Assembly (NCBI GenBank): GCA_900708905.1
Contig: CAADRB010000021.1
Coordinates: 2,305,898-2,369,897, forward strand
DNA from: Hymenolepis diminuta
Lineage: Eukaryota > Platyhelminthes > Cestoda > Cyclophyllidea > Hymenolepididae
DNA: 64,000 bases
Reading direction: 5' to 3'
The translations under genes were made by a program, and so were the position numbers. How positions within the stretch are numbered: the stretch's first letter is position 1; each line of letters starts with the position of its first letter. Shown here in pieces: positions 1 to 10,999 of the stretch. A model generated the notes under the pieces. That model was not told the origin of the DNA and made no database searches. It saw nothing but the letters and a program-made list of their open reading frames with translations.

Positions 1-437
1 TTTGTAAGGAAGTATTTGTGTCTGTAGTGCCTACAAGGACCACCTAATCATGTAAGGTTGTAAAAGATGCCTGTAAAGGTTGCTTACATGAATATTCTAG
101 CAGCTGTTCTACTTCTACGCAACATGGTAAATATTATTTGTCAACAGAGCTGTGAATTTTTTGAAAAGAGATTTGAGTTAATTAAGTATAATTCCCTTCA
201 GATATTTTAAGGAACAAATAAAGTTCATTTTGTGATCAGTAAAATATCTTCATCTATCTGATTTATTAACCACGCAGATATTGATTTATACTAATAATTC
301 TTTTGCAATTTGACAGAAATATTGGACAGTTTCAGCACTAATTCACTCTTATATTCTCACTAATGGGTGATCATTCATAGTATTAGTTAAAATCGGCATT
401 TCCGTACTTCACCATTGTACAAAAATTTTATTTTTAG

Positions 438-683
438 ATTTGGTGGCCAGCGCAATGTGACAGCTTGAATATTTTGCCCGGAGGTGGGCCTTGCAAGCCC
501 CTTATTCCAATAGTTCGTCTTTTTGCCTACTTGATATATAAACCTCCAATGCAAAATACACTCTTATGTTCCAGCCTTAGTGCCCTGACAAAACGACCAG
601 ACGAAAATGCTAATACCCAAACTCCTATCGATTTTAGATTGACCGAGAGGTGCGTGAAGTCATTTTGTTTACAAGCAACGTAA
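438..683 (+). CDS. Candidate terminal exon, unknown protein
   Basis: An AT-rich tract ending in TTTTATTTTTAG (AG at 436-437) is a good 3' splice acceptor. The sequence after it is open in phase 0 for 81 codons (starting Ile-Trp-Trp-Pro) to a TAA at 681-683. This stretch is clearly richer in G and C than both flanks and uses varied codons, as an exon would. I do not recognise the protein. Near the start it has a Pro-Gly-Gly-Gly-Pro motif and further on a hydrophobic, Leu/Tyr-rich segment. No methionine start belongs to it, so an upstream exon outside the window would be needed. Open frames of this length also occur by chance in this window, so the case rests on the acceptor plus composition. 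A GTAAAA just before the stop could act as a donor instead. Confidence 0.3.
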   Translation: MWWPAQCDSLNILPGGGPCKPLIPIVRLFAYLIYKPPMQNTLLCSSLSALTKRPDENANTQTPIDFRLTERCVKSFCLQAT

Positions 684-2900
684 AACTTTGATCAGTTAGC
701 AAATTAAGTAGATTATAGAAGCCTAACGGCATTTTCTTTATCTTCTAAGCTTAGATTTGTACATAATTTGGAAGATCTTGTTGACCATTATTAATGACAA
801 AGAGTGACACTTAGTTTTTAGATTCTCTGCGCTTAGTGCACAGTCTAAATTTGCAGATTTAATGTCTTTGTTCTTTGTCCCTATCATGACTCATTATTCA
901 AAACTCACTAACGGAATTCGTTCTCAACTAATTTACGAATACCAGTTATGCTTCATGAACCAAAAACACGCATAGTGACGATGCCTTTCTACGGAACTCA
1001 GACTTCTATATTAACCCTTTTCATACTTCAGTTATGCAGTAGTACTTACTTGACCAATAGAATTAATAGTCAAAATATGAAATTTCTCACAATGAAATAG
1101 TTTGTCTCGTATTATATTGTTTATTTTCTAAAAGATTTAATGTTCATTTTATATTTAACTTTTTTATTAGAAGACATATGCCGATTTGGATAAAGTATCA
1201 AAAATTTACTCTGAATTCTAAGAAATTTATGGAAAGAAAATACTCAGTTAATTGTATTGCATAGTAGATTATGTCGACAAACAAACTTCATCTGTAAGGT
1301 CCAAATGAAATAATTCACATCAAGAATACAGAGAATCTTCTGGTAAGTTGTCACGTCCAGGATTCCAAGGGAATCATACACATATCAATTAGGACTTTAA
1401 ATTGTGTTATGATTACGATCAGAGCTGAGTATTGGAACCACCAATTTCAAATTACACAATTACAAAAAGAGGTAGTATCAGGAGCATACTTATGTAAAAT
1501 CAGAAATTCACGCAAAATTTGATGAGATAGCAATTTGTTTTAATAACGGTGTTTAAAAGGCGATAAAAAGGAATGATAAAATCTGATTTTATTTTTCAAA
1601 CGAAACTTAAAAAACTTTCTATAAATAGCAAAGCAAAGCCTCAATCGATGTATTTATTTATTTAACAAGTTTATTAGGTCAAATCTAACAAGAAAATTGT
1701 TGACAAAAGACAGTAATTTGATAATTTCACCAACTGATAAAAAATACTACAAATATCGGAGATGGAAAAGTCTCGAAAAAGCAAGTAATTAAGTCCCCCT
1801 ATTGTAGCTTGGAGACGCAAGAGCATAGTAATATAAAATATGTCAATTCAATTATCATTGAAGAATCCAGATATTAAATGAAATTTGACTCTTATAAGTA
1901 CTTAATCCTTTTTTCCTTCCCACCCACCTGAAAATCCCACTTCATATATTAAATTGTTTTATTATTCGCCAAGGATAAATAATCTCCCTATTTAGATGAA
2001 AAATAAAAGCTAAATCGCGTAAATACGAATAATAATAAATTTAAAACTTTTCTATCACTTCAAAATAGTGATTAAAAATCATTTATTGGTTAATTCATTT
2101 AAATTCGGAGAGCAATTTAATAATATTTAATAAAAAACTGTATTTAACTTGCAGACTATTACATATTATTATATGAATTTTTAAAATGTTACAAGTTGTG
2201 TTTGCCGACATAAATTTTCCTGATAAGGTATAAATAAGTGCAAATAACATCTAACAATTCAAATTTTAAATTATATTATTAAATATTAATGAATTATTAA
2301 TTTTCCAGTCAGTTACCCATGTTATATCTGATAAATACGTAAATAAATTAACTGATAAAGGTTAAAAAGTAAACTGAAAGCTCAGATTTTTCGCACACTT
2401 TAAACATTTAGAAATCTAGTTTCCACCAATTAATCGAACATTATTTTATGAATTAAACATCAATAAGGTGGTTTACGACTTTGATTCGAGTTATATGCTT
2501 AATAAGAAACTTTCAAATCTTCAACTTATCGAAATTCACATTTATTCACTTAATTTAAACAATACACTTATTTATTTAGTAAATTAGCAAACCCATTAAT
2601 TGGAATAATCATTTTTAAGTAATTGACTGCTCTGAAAATGCGTATTTATTCTTACATGCCTAGGTGATAAGGACAGAGTAACCGTAATTATACTTGTATT
2701 TCGATACAACTGTATTGAAATTAAAAATTCAAATAATCTTGATTTGCGGAAAAGTGCTTTGTTTTTACTATCTAAAAAATATTGATTTCTGTTATAATTG
2801 TCAATTATACCTCCATAAATCAACTGCTTAATAAATACAAAAATGGGATAGATTTCCAATTAATTTCTTGTGAATCACCTCCTCAAAAATGGTAGCGAAA
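684..2900. other. Gene-free AT-rich stretch
   Basis: Very AT-rich sequence with many TAA and TTAAT runs. I see no coding signature, tRNA or clear copy of the repeat families found elsewhere in the window. Its right end should include the 3' flank of the minus-strand protocadherin gene. Confidence 0.6.
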
Positions 2901-2927
2901 AATCGGTCATAAGATACGTTAGTGACT

Positions 2928-2933
2928 TTTATT
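2928..2933 (-). promoter_or_regulatory. Possible poly(A) signal of the protocadherin gene
   Basis: TTTATT on the plus strand reads AATAAA on the minus strand, about 130 bases past the protocadherin stop codon. It is a plausible 3'-end signal if the gene ends in this exon. AATAAA is frequent by chance in such AT-rich DNA. Confidence 0.35.
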
Positions 2934-3061
2934 TTTTTGGTAGAGGAAGGACTTCTACTTAAGTTCGTAACATGGAATGTTCACCTTCATTTAAAATGGG
3001 GAGACAGGGTGGAGCATAGAAAAAAGGAAATAAGATATAATAAACAGCGGAAAAAAATGTA

Positions 3062-6000
3062 CTACCTTTCAGTAATCATAAATCCACTTTCATCAACAAC
3101 TTTCCAGTCGCGTTTAGGAGATCCGACAGTCATTCCATCTGAAATTACCACGTATTCGGTGGACGGTGGGAATTGAATATCAGGAGAAGGGGTACAAGCT
3201 GGAAGAACAGCCAAACTGACAATGACTGGAACATTTTTGGTACCACTCATTTCCGTTAGGGGGGAATCGGCACCACTTGTAAATGTAATTGAGCAGCTAG
3301 GGATTTCAACCATTGGGACGGGGATAGAACTTGTGTTTGATTGATTATTTTGCGAGTCATCAGTCAAAGGTTTTTCAAGGAAAATTTCATGAACAGGGGA
3401 GGCAGGATTTGAACTCCAACTCTGTCTTGGTTGAGGTTTTAATTCAATAAGAGAAACAGGTTTTTGACACAAAGAACGGCTTCCACCCTGCATTCTCTTG
3501 CACAAAACAAATGATATTATTGCGATGAAAAAGAGGAGAGTTAAAGCACCAGCTGAAATGCCTATGATATGAATCCAGTTTTCCATATTTATAGGTGTAC
3601 TTAGGTACTCACGGTTATCAACACTGGAAGTTCCCGCAGAAACATGATTCATTTCAACACCATCGTTTTGAAGATTATTTGAACTCACAATGGGGTTAAG
3701 TTGAATATCCTGCATCTCAATAAAGGGTTTATTAACCAGAGATATCAGGAGGTGAGCTGTGGCCTCCAGAGTCGGTTTCCCCTTATCAGCGACAATCAAG
3801 TCTAGACGATATGGGACTTCAGTCTGATTAGGAAGTGGTTGTTTAACACTCAATTTTCCAGTTTGAGAATTAATTAAGAATAAATGTGCTCCGTAGAGAG
3901 AATTAGTCAACTGATCTTGAAGAAGTCCTGAGGTGGGAAGACTTTTTGGCTGAGGTGAGATTCTGTACTCCAGGCCTCCATTTAATATTCCAGAGTCGGC
4001 ATCTAGAGCCTGAACACGCGAGATAACTGCATCTGGCTCAGCGAACAAACTCACGGAAATGTGGTAGTCGGTAGTGGATGGAAACTGCCAAACTGGAATA
4101 TTATCATTAATGTCTAACAGATTCACGTGCAAAAGGGAAACAGATTTTTCTTCACCATCAGAGATAGATATCAGCAAATCTACCCAATTGAACCGTTCTC
4201 TATCCAACCGGCCTGAAGCGATCAAATCACCATTCTTTGTTACTTGCAAGGGAGAGACTGACAGTCTGTCAACTTTCTGAGACTCGATCGGAACATAAGC
4301 ACCCACAAGTGAGAAAGTGAATCCTTGCGTCAAATTTGGTGTATCTTCATCAATAGCCTCAAGATGTTTGATAAAAAATCCCGGCTCTATCTCCTCTTCT
4401 ACATCCAGGGTGAAGCATTCTTTGACATGACTGACATGATTACCAATTGCAGAGATCATCTTTTGACACAGTTTATCGTCAATGTTCTTTAGAGAGACCA
4501 ATCGCGGTTTATTATCATTGACGTTAATTATATCCACTATAACAGTAGCCGTGGCAGAAGATTTGGATCGAGCGTAATCATTTTTTTCGTTTGCAGTTAC
4601 AATGATTTTAAATGAGGTTGCTCTTTCATAATCCAGAGGAGAAATAAGTACCAGAGATCCACTATCAGATTCAATTAGGAACTGATCATTTTTTTCAGTG
4701 GACATTTGGATACATTTTCCAGTGTCTTTATCACTGACGACTAACTTCATTAACTTGGTCCCAGGTTTTGTATTCTCTTCAACAGCCAACCGGTAAACTC
4801 CACTAGAGTCAGGGAATAAAAACTTCGTAGGAAACTCATCGATTCCGTGGAGAGCAACATAAACTGTAGCTTCGTCGTTAAGGGGTTTATCACCGGAATC
4901 GGAACAAGTTATGACCAGAGCAAGAAATCCTGCAATACCTTTACATCGGTCAGATTCGACTGGTTCAATTAGATGCCTCACTAATATTGAATCCTCAGCA
5001 TCAAGTGGTTGGGAAGCAACTAATCGGTAGACATTCATTTGAGGTGATAGTTGATTCACTTTTGTCAGTTCAAAGGCACCAGAAAATGGGGAATCTTTGA
5101 GATGACATGTACACAAGGCATTTAAACCTTCGTCCTGATCAGTTACTGTAAGGTAAGCTAAACCTGTTTTACCCATTACCTCTTCCTGCAACTCAACAAC
5201 AAATCCACCTCCCACAGTTGCATAAACTGTTGATGAGGAGTTGCTAAAGGGCTTTAGTTCAATTATCGGTTTATGATCGTTGACATCTGCAACAAATATA
5301 GTGACAAGTGCTGAAGATCTCTTACTTGTACTTAAATCATCTGTGGCCTCAACCACAAATGAATACTTCTTTGGCTGGAGATTTGGCAATCTCAGAAATA
5401 TTCGCCCATTTTGCTCATCCACTGCAAATGGAAACGATTCAGCGTTCTTTTTATCTATCACGAGAGAGTAAGAAACATTTCCAAATGGTGGGTCATCGGC
5501 ATCAATAGCTTCAACAATAAGAACAGTTGATCCAACAAGAGTATCTTCATTGATAACAGCATTGTAGGTCAAATTCAGGAAGATTGGCCTGTGATCGTTT
5601 ACATTTTCAACATTAACAGTGACATGAATGGAAGAACACATATGCTCAACTCTTTGGTTCTCGCAAGCTTGTAGAAAGAATGTGTACACTGGAACTTTTT
5701 CATAATCCAAAGATCCCGAGATACTAAGTTTAGGAGTGTTTCCAGTTTGTAGGAGTGTGAAGGGAAGATTCTCACCAATAATATAATAATTTACAGAAGA
5801 TGCAGGTGATTTCAAATCTGGGTCGATGGCAATAGGAAGATTAGCGGTAGTTTTTCCAACTGCAGCTGCTTCAGAAAAACTTAAAGAAAATTCCTTAATA
5901 ATCTGACCACTATAAAAGAATATCGGTGGTGAATCATTTACATCATCAATTATGAGATGAAGAGTTACCAGAATTTTCTTATTGATAGATATCAAGAAGG

Positions 6001-6343
6001 AGATTTTACATTCATGAATTCGTTCACCTTTGGAAGTCAGTGGACAAATAATTTCTCGATCGAGGGTGTTTCGACTTTCAGGAGATGTTCGAATATCACC
6101 GGTGTAGGAATCAATATTTACAAGGGTATTCCATTCTGCTTGGGGTGGGGATTCAATAGACATTGACTGGATCTCTGATTTCGGTAAGGCGATGGATTGA
6201 ATTATGTTTCCAATCCACTTGTTAGGCTCTGGATGCTCGGTAACATGGAATGTTAATTCAATAAATTTTGCACTCGAGACGCAGACAAACCAGAATGAAA
6301 GAGTTAGGTAAAGAAAGTGTGGATTCGGCAGTATTGTTAGCAT
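3062..6343 (-). CDS. Protocadherin-like cell adhesion protein, 7 cadherin repeats
   Basis: Single-pass membrane protein of the cadherin superfamily, expected at the plasma membrane in calcium-dependent cell-cell adhesion. Residues 1-25 form a signal peptide ending near Ser-Ser-Ala. Seven extracellular cadherin repeats follow at roughly 26-138, 139-252, 253-358, 375-504, 505-612, 640-749 and 750-872. Their calcium-binding ends read DVND (134-137), NVND (247-250), DVND (353-356), a degenerate GIDE (500-503), NVND (607-610) and DIND (744-747); repeat 7 has none. LDRE or LDYE motifs occur at 94, 212, 570 and 713, and DxD motifs in repeats 2-7. Residues 924-948 form the membrane helix, followed by Lys-Arg. 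The 145-residue tail is rich in Ser and Pro. NxS/T sites lie at 257, 368, 670 and 839. The ATG is the first after an in-frame TAA at 6359-6361, with no acceptor between. Seven repeats and one large exon fit delta-1-type or lophotrochozoan protocadherins. The TAG overlaps a possible splice donor, so the tail may be longer. Confidence 0.95.
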   Translation of the reverse strand: MLTILPNPHFLYLTLSFWFVCVSSAKFIELTFHVTEHPEPNKWIGNIIQSIALPKSEIQSMSIESPPQAEWNTLVNIDSYTGDIRTSPESRNTLDREIICPLTSKGERIHECKISFLISINKKILVTLHLIIDDVNDSPPIFFYSGQIIKEFSLSFSEAAAVGKTTANLPIAIDPDLKSPASSVNYYIIGENLPFTLLQTGNTPKLSISGSLDYEKVPVYTFFLQACENQRVEHMCSSIHVTVNVENVNDHRPIFLNLTYNAVINEDTLVGSTVLIVEAIDADDPPFGNVSYSLVIDKKNAESFPFAVDEQNGRIFLRLPNLQPKKYSFVVEATDDLSTSKRSSALVTIFVADVNDHKPIIELKPFSNSSSTVYATVGGGFVVELQEEVMGKTGLAYLTVTDQDEGLNALCTCHLKDSPFSGAFELTKVNQLSPQMNVYRLVASQPLDAEDSILVRHLIEPVESDRCKGIAGFLALVITCSDSGDKPLNDEATVYVALHGIDEFPTKFLFPDSSGVYRLAVEENTKPGTKLMKLVVSDKDTGKCIQMSTEKNDQFLIESDSGSLVLISPLDYERATSFKIIVTANEKNDYARSKSSATATVIVDIINVNDNKPRLVSLKNIDDKLCQKMISAIGNHVSHVKECFTLDVEEEIEPGFFIKHLEAIDEDTPNLTQGFTFSLVGAYVPIESQKVDRLSVSPLQVTKNGDLIASGRLDRERFNWVDLLISISDGEEKSVSLLHVNLLDINDNIPVWQFPSTTDYHISVSLFAEPDAVISRVQALDADSGILNGGLEYRISPQPKSLPTSGLLQDQLTNSLYGAHLFLINSQTGKLSVKQPLPNQTEVPYRLDLIVADKGKPTLEATAHLLISLVNKPFIEMQDIQLNPIVSSNNLQNDGVEMNHVSAGTSSVDNREYLSTPINMENWIHIIGISAGALTLLFFIAIISFVLCKRMQGGSRSLCQKPVSLIELKPQPRQSWSSNPASPVHEIFLEKPLTDDSQNNQSNTSSIPVPMVEIPSCSITFTSGADSPLTEMSGTKNVPVIVSLAVLPACTPSPDIQFPPSTEYVVISDGMTVGSPKRDWKVVDESGFMITER

Positions 6344-6361
6344 GGATAGAAGAATACATTA

Positions 6362-9300
6362 AAATTGCCTCTTTAAAATACTCCATCAAAGGGTTCTATT
6401 TGTGCTTGACATGATAAAAATCCATGAAAACATGCTGACGTTTTATATTGTTTAAAATCGAGTTCAACAAGTATCCATTCCGTGAAATAATACTATTTCT
6501 TCGTGGTTTAAGGTTCGTTATACCGTGTGCCAGGGTGGCTTTTATTTTGATTGGTTGCTGATAAAATTATTCCACTGGTCTCCATTAGCCAATAAGGAGA
6601 CTTTAAATAAATCCGTGCTGTTTTAATATTTTATAAAGTATCTGTTCGCTTCAATTTTTTTTTATTTATGGAGATAAATGGAAAATCAAATATATTAAAT
6701 GAATGACTCTTGAGTTAGCATACTGTGTTTTGAGTTAAATGTCTTGTTGAAACCCTAAAATCTTGTTGGTGAAAATTAGTATCTGAAAGTTTGCTTGAAA
6801 ACTTAATAGTAGTGGAAGCAATAATACCACTGATTACTACATGAACTCTTGTAAGTCCGGTTAACTTAAATATTTCCATGTCGGACACGGTTGGCTTGTT
6901 TTTTTGTGCTATAGAATGCGTATTGTCGTATAGATATTCAAAATCTAAGGTTGCTCAAAGAGATGGAGAGAAAATTTATTTTTTAAAAAAGCCTTAAAAT
7001 TAAATCAAGGCTCGAAAAGAATGTAAAAATACTAAAAAGGAAATTATAAAATCTTGGAGAACTCTCTCTTTGATGTACTATGCCTTCTATTCTCTAATTC
7101 CCATGCTCTATACAAAATTTAGAAAAATGAGTTTAGTGCTTAAAACCGTAAATTTCGGCTTATATCAGCCAGGAGCCGTCCAATATGAGACAAAGAACTG
7201 GCGGCGCCACCAAACTTTTAAACAAGGGCGGACAATTTCCTTTACCGTGAAAATGTGAACTTATTGGCAAAATTTAGGGATTGTGAAAATTCAAACTAAC
7301 GTAGGGCTTTGCTTCAGAAAATCGAAATTCAGCACAGTTCTCATTTTACTTACTTCAGAGCTCAGCTACAACGGAAAAAAATACTCTTGAGTATTATTAA
7401 ACCAAAATTTTCTTATTTTGAGAGTAAAATACCCCTTCTTGCTTCTCATTTGTCACCTTCTATTTCCACTGCACGTTTTTTTTAATTAACTACTTATACT
7501 CTTCCACCTCTCATCAACGTTTGTTTCATCCTAACCACAAATAGGATAGCTTGGGTAATGTCTTGATCACTCATCTGCCGTGTTTCTTGATCAAGAGGCT
7601 AGGAAGTGTTTTTCCGCAGTAGGTTTCGCTGACTTACTATTGAAAATTAGCCGAATGTAGCAAGTTGAGACAAAAAAGCCGTTGTAAATTTACTCATTAG
7701 AGCAATATATTATTGCGAAGAGGCTCTAGGTTAGAAGAATTAGAAAAAAGAAACTGGTCAGTGACATGTCAACCGCCCAAACTGAGCTACCATTGGAATA
7801 CGACCGAGTAGCAAACAAAGTATTTGACTAAATATGCATTGGGAGGAAACAATATCAAGTCTTTTGTTATAATCATGAATACTTACTCATCAAACGCAGA
7901 AATGAGTATAATTTTCTTAATTTTGCAGAAGAGAAGTTATTATTCAAAACTCCGATTTGGTCAAAAGCGGGATTATGAATATTTGTTGCGCCACTACTAA
8001 AGAGGATATCAATAGAATGTAAATCTTGCTAATATGAAAATAGACTTTAAAGATTGTAAACTTGCTTGTCTGTGCACTTGAGAAGAGAACCAGTTCATAT
8101 AACTACTTCCTTTAGACATTATTGATTATTTTATGAATTCAATATTGTTTATATATGTTTAAGTACGTTTGTATTTGGTCTGTCTGGTTACACCATTGTA
8201 CTGCAAAGCCTTTAAGAACGATAATTAATTAGAGGTTAGACACAGAGGTGAAAAACAAATAATGTCTTGGATAAACATGAAAAGGACATTTCGAGACGCC
8301 GGTGTTTTTGCGCCAGTCATGTGCAAACTTAGCATTTTAATTAGAACGGGTCATAAATGCACCAGCTCCCTCCAGATAATTAAATATACTTATGCTGTTT
8401 TTCGCCGTGAAAATTATAAATTAATCAAAAGCGACTTTTCACATTAATAAAAGTCCAAAGGCTCTTGTCTGACATTTTGGTCTAGCGGACATCCCGTTAT
8501 GTTAATCTCGAAGGGCACATTTTCCGCGAGCTTCAAAAATTCTTCCACATGCATATATTGACATATGCCTGCTTTGTTCTAAATATCATATCGTAATGTT
8601 GTTACCTGCTAAATAGTCATTCAAGTCAATACGAGGTATTATATTATGGATTTTTTGACACAGACCATTTTTCACTCACTCTGTTTTTCCATTTCAAATT
8701 CTATCCTATGCATCATTCTTTTTATTTCACTTCCAATATACCCATGATCTTACTCACCTCTGCTGTTGCCTTTCAGTTTTTGGTGTTGTATGAAGATATC
8801 TCTTAGTCTAAGTTGGTTGGTCTTCTAACGGTAATTCTACCGTTTGAAATTGTTTCTACCGGTTGTTTCAACCAAGCTTATTAGATATGTCGTCTCATGC
8901 TCCAAATGACTAGAAGCAAACACTGCCTCATCTATACTCCTCACTCCGTCATGCATTATAATTAGCTCGGGACGGACACCAAGTTTTTCCTTTGCATTAC
9001 TAGCCTGTCTCCGTGCGTGATTGACAAGATGTTTAAGGATATAAGTCTAATCACAGTTTTTACTGGGTGGTTAGAATGAGTACATTCCCTCTCCTACTAT
9101 TATGACGGGATAAAAATTTGCTTATTAACTGTACGCACTTGGCTACAAGACAGGAATAAACGTAGATTCAATGGCATTGCAAAAAGTGGGAAAGTAAGAA
9201 AACACGAAAAACCGACAGGCAGTTTGATGCTAAATTCAAATTTTTAAAAAATTATCAAAAGTGGACAAAAATCGATTGTCAAATCACGACAACAAATAAC

Positions 9301-10350
9301 TCAGATTTAATTTCTCTCTCTTTAAATTCTATTAAATGTGAAAAAGTTTGTACTAACTTCTTTATTAATCTGAAAATTAACTTGAAAGGGATTAAAAAAT
9401 TATTGTCGTTAAGAATCTAATAGGTCTAAAACTAGAGCTAATTTAAGATCACCTCGAAATCTCGTTGAAACAAAGCATTTAAATGTATTGATTTATCTAA
9501 AGAATTTATTAATTTTTTTACAAGGATAATGATCAAAAGACAGAACACTCTTTTCCACAAAATCGGGTCATTGATTGAAACAAATTCAACAAAAAATTGA
9601 CTTTTCTTCAAATTATTCTGAGTAAATTAACTCACATTCTCTTCTTTTAGTTTTTTTCTAGGCTAACTATTCATGCCAGAGTTAATTTGATCAGAAATCC
9701 AATTTTCTTCAATGTTTCATAACGATTTAAACAATACAGTTTTCAGAGGTATTAAATAAGTAAATATCATCGATTAATTTAAGTGAAACCATCCCTAACA
9801 CACTATAATTTAATAATATTTAAATGGCTGAGGTAAAAATAAAAATTTTAGATTAAATAGCATTATTATTTTATTCGCTGTATAATAATAACAGAAAACA
9901 GAATAATATAAATATAAGAAGGAAAAATAAAAAGGATCCTCACCTTCCATCTGAAATAAACAATGGATGCATTATTCATTGATTAGATCCTGCATTTTTG
10001 GCATCTTCTATGTCCACTATGAATGCAAAATAAACAATGTTTTTAAATTAGACGCAAGATGACATTAGTTTTATGACCAAGATAAAGAAAGAACGGTAAG
10101 TAGAACGCAATTTATCGTTGTTTCACCGCAATTTTTCCTTGGTTTCTGTATTATTGTCATTATTTTCCATAGCAGCACAAAGGAATTACATGGTATAATG
10201 ATGGGATAGCTTTTCAACACGCAAAATAGCCAGATCTTTCAGTAATTGATGAAACGAGATATTGAATAGGTGCGTATAATTGGGTCTTGATGTCAATAGT
10301 CTTACCCAGTTTAAATTCTACGAGTATTCATTCCTCCTATTTGTAAATTC
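6362..10350. other. 5' flank of the protocadherin gene, no clear gene
   Basis: AT-rich, with no long coding frame. Nearest the gene there is an ATTGG at about 6552-6556 (CCAAT on minus) and a CCAAT at about 6589. Both are possible but unproven promoter elements, and no convincing TATA box was seen. Tiny intervals bounded by splice-like sites on minus lie at 7354-7365 and 9944-9950, and a strong GAG-GTGAGT donor on minus lies near 8750. Small perfect hairpin at 8827-8844. Confidence 0.5.
8827..8844. repeat. Small perfect hairpin
   Basis: AACGGTA, a 4-base loop and TACCGTT form a perfect 7-bp inverted repeat. No promoter or terminator role can be assigned; such short hairpins occur by chance. 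Confidence 0.5.
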
Positions 10351-10359
10351 AAGTGTTCT

Positions 10360-10560
10360 GTAACGCAATTTTCATAAACCAATTCCTTGAGTCTCTGAAT
10401 AAGTTTATGTGCATGATATTGAGACCTTGTAGGTCGGCTGATTTAATTGAATGGTTGATTATGTCACTTTGATTCTTTTGCATTTTCTTGCAGTCATTAA
10501 AGGGTAGATGAGACTAGCAAAGGGATTTTAAGCATAACAGAGCTGTCTAATGTCGTTTAA
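10360..10560 (+). repeat. Partial copy of dispersed repeat R1 (3' part)
   Basis: The segment around 10508-10550 (GATGAGACTAGCAAAGG, then a run with CATAACAGAGCT) closely matches 35955-35994. It resembles the 3' parts of the R1 copies at 25.7 and 63.1 kb (AACATAGCAGA, AACATAACAAAG). The left edge is uncertain. It lies next to a SINE copy on the opposite strand. Confidence 0.45.
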
Positions 10561-10689
10561 CTTAGAATAAACTTTAGCAAAATTTATTTCACTTGATAAA
10601 TTAGTAAAATCCATTTGAAGTGTCAAAGTGTCAAGCGCCAGGAAAATTACGAAGTCCTGACCGTAATTTAGTTTGCAAACCGTCATCGA

Positions 10690-10885
10690 AGGTTCTCAAG
10701 CGTGGTAAATACAAGTTGTCCAAAGGTCAGGTGAACAGACGCCATCATGGAATTTTCCTTGTTAGAAAATCGAATTCTACTCCCAATTCCATTTTGCTCA
10801 CTGGGTGTACTTTGATAAGCATCGAAGCCATGGCTTATGATTTTGCATACGAAAACAATAACCATCACGTCAAAACTAATATTCA
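10690..10885 (-). mobile_element. tRNA-derived SINE, degenerate copy
   Basis: Read on minus, this matches the element at 61.7 kb through blocks in the same order: GATTT/GGCTTCGATGC, a CACCCAGTGAG block, a TGGAATTGGG-like block, AACAAGGAAAA and a final ACCTGACC block. The conceptual reading in one frame is also similar to that of the 61.7 kb copy, only because both descend from the same DNA; it is not a gene. The B-box-like GCTTCGATGCT keeps most of the RNA polymerase III consensus, but the A box is lost. It is the most diverged of three copies. Confidence 0.6.
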
Positions 10886-10999
10886 ATTTTAAGTTGTACA
10901 ATCACAAAATAGTTTGAATTAGATGGTGGAAATTAAAATATAAGTTCACCTTTACATGCAAATGTTGTTTTAATGAATTCAGGCATTCTTCATTATTTT

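Noticed and set aside
4074..4280. Plus-strand frames inside the protocadherin (also at 5280, 5308 and 5957)
   Set aside because: They lie antisense to a strong coding exon and read as nonsense peptides.
7741..7800. Minus-strand TAGCTCAGTTTGG, a perfect A-box match
   Set aside because: No B box at the right distance and no cloverleaf; chance or a fully decayed relic.
8680..8860. Minus-strand exon ending at a perfect GAG-GTGAGT donor near 8750
   Set aside because: The only acceptor available is embedded in the 8827-8844 hairpin and lacks a pyrimidine tract; 22 codons is too little to judge.
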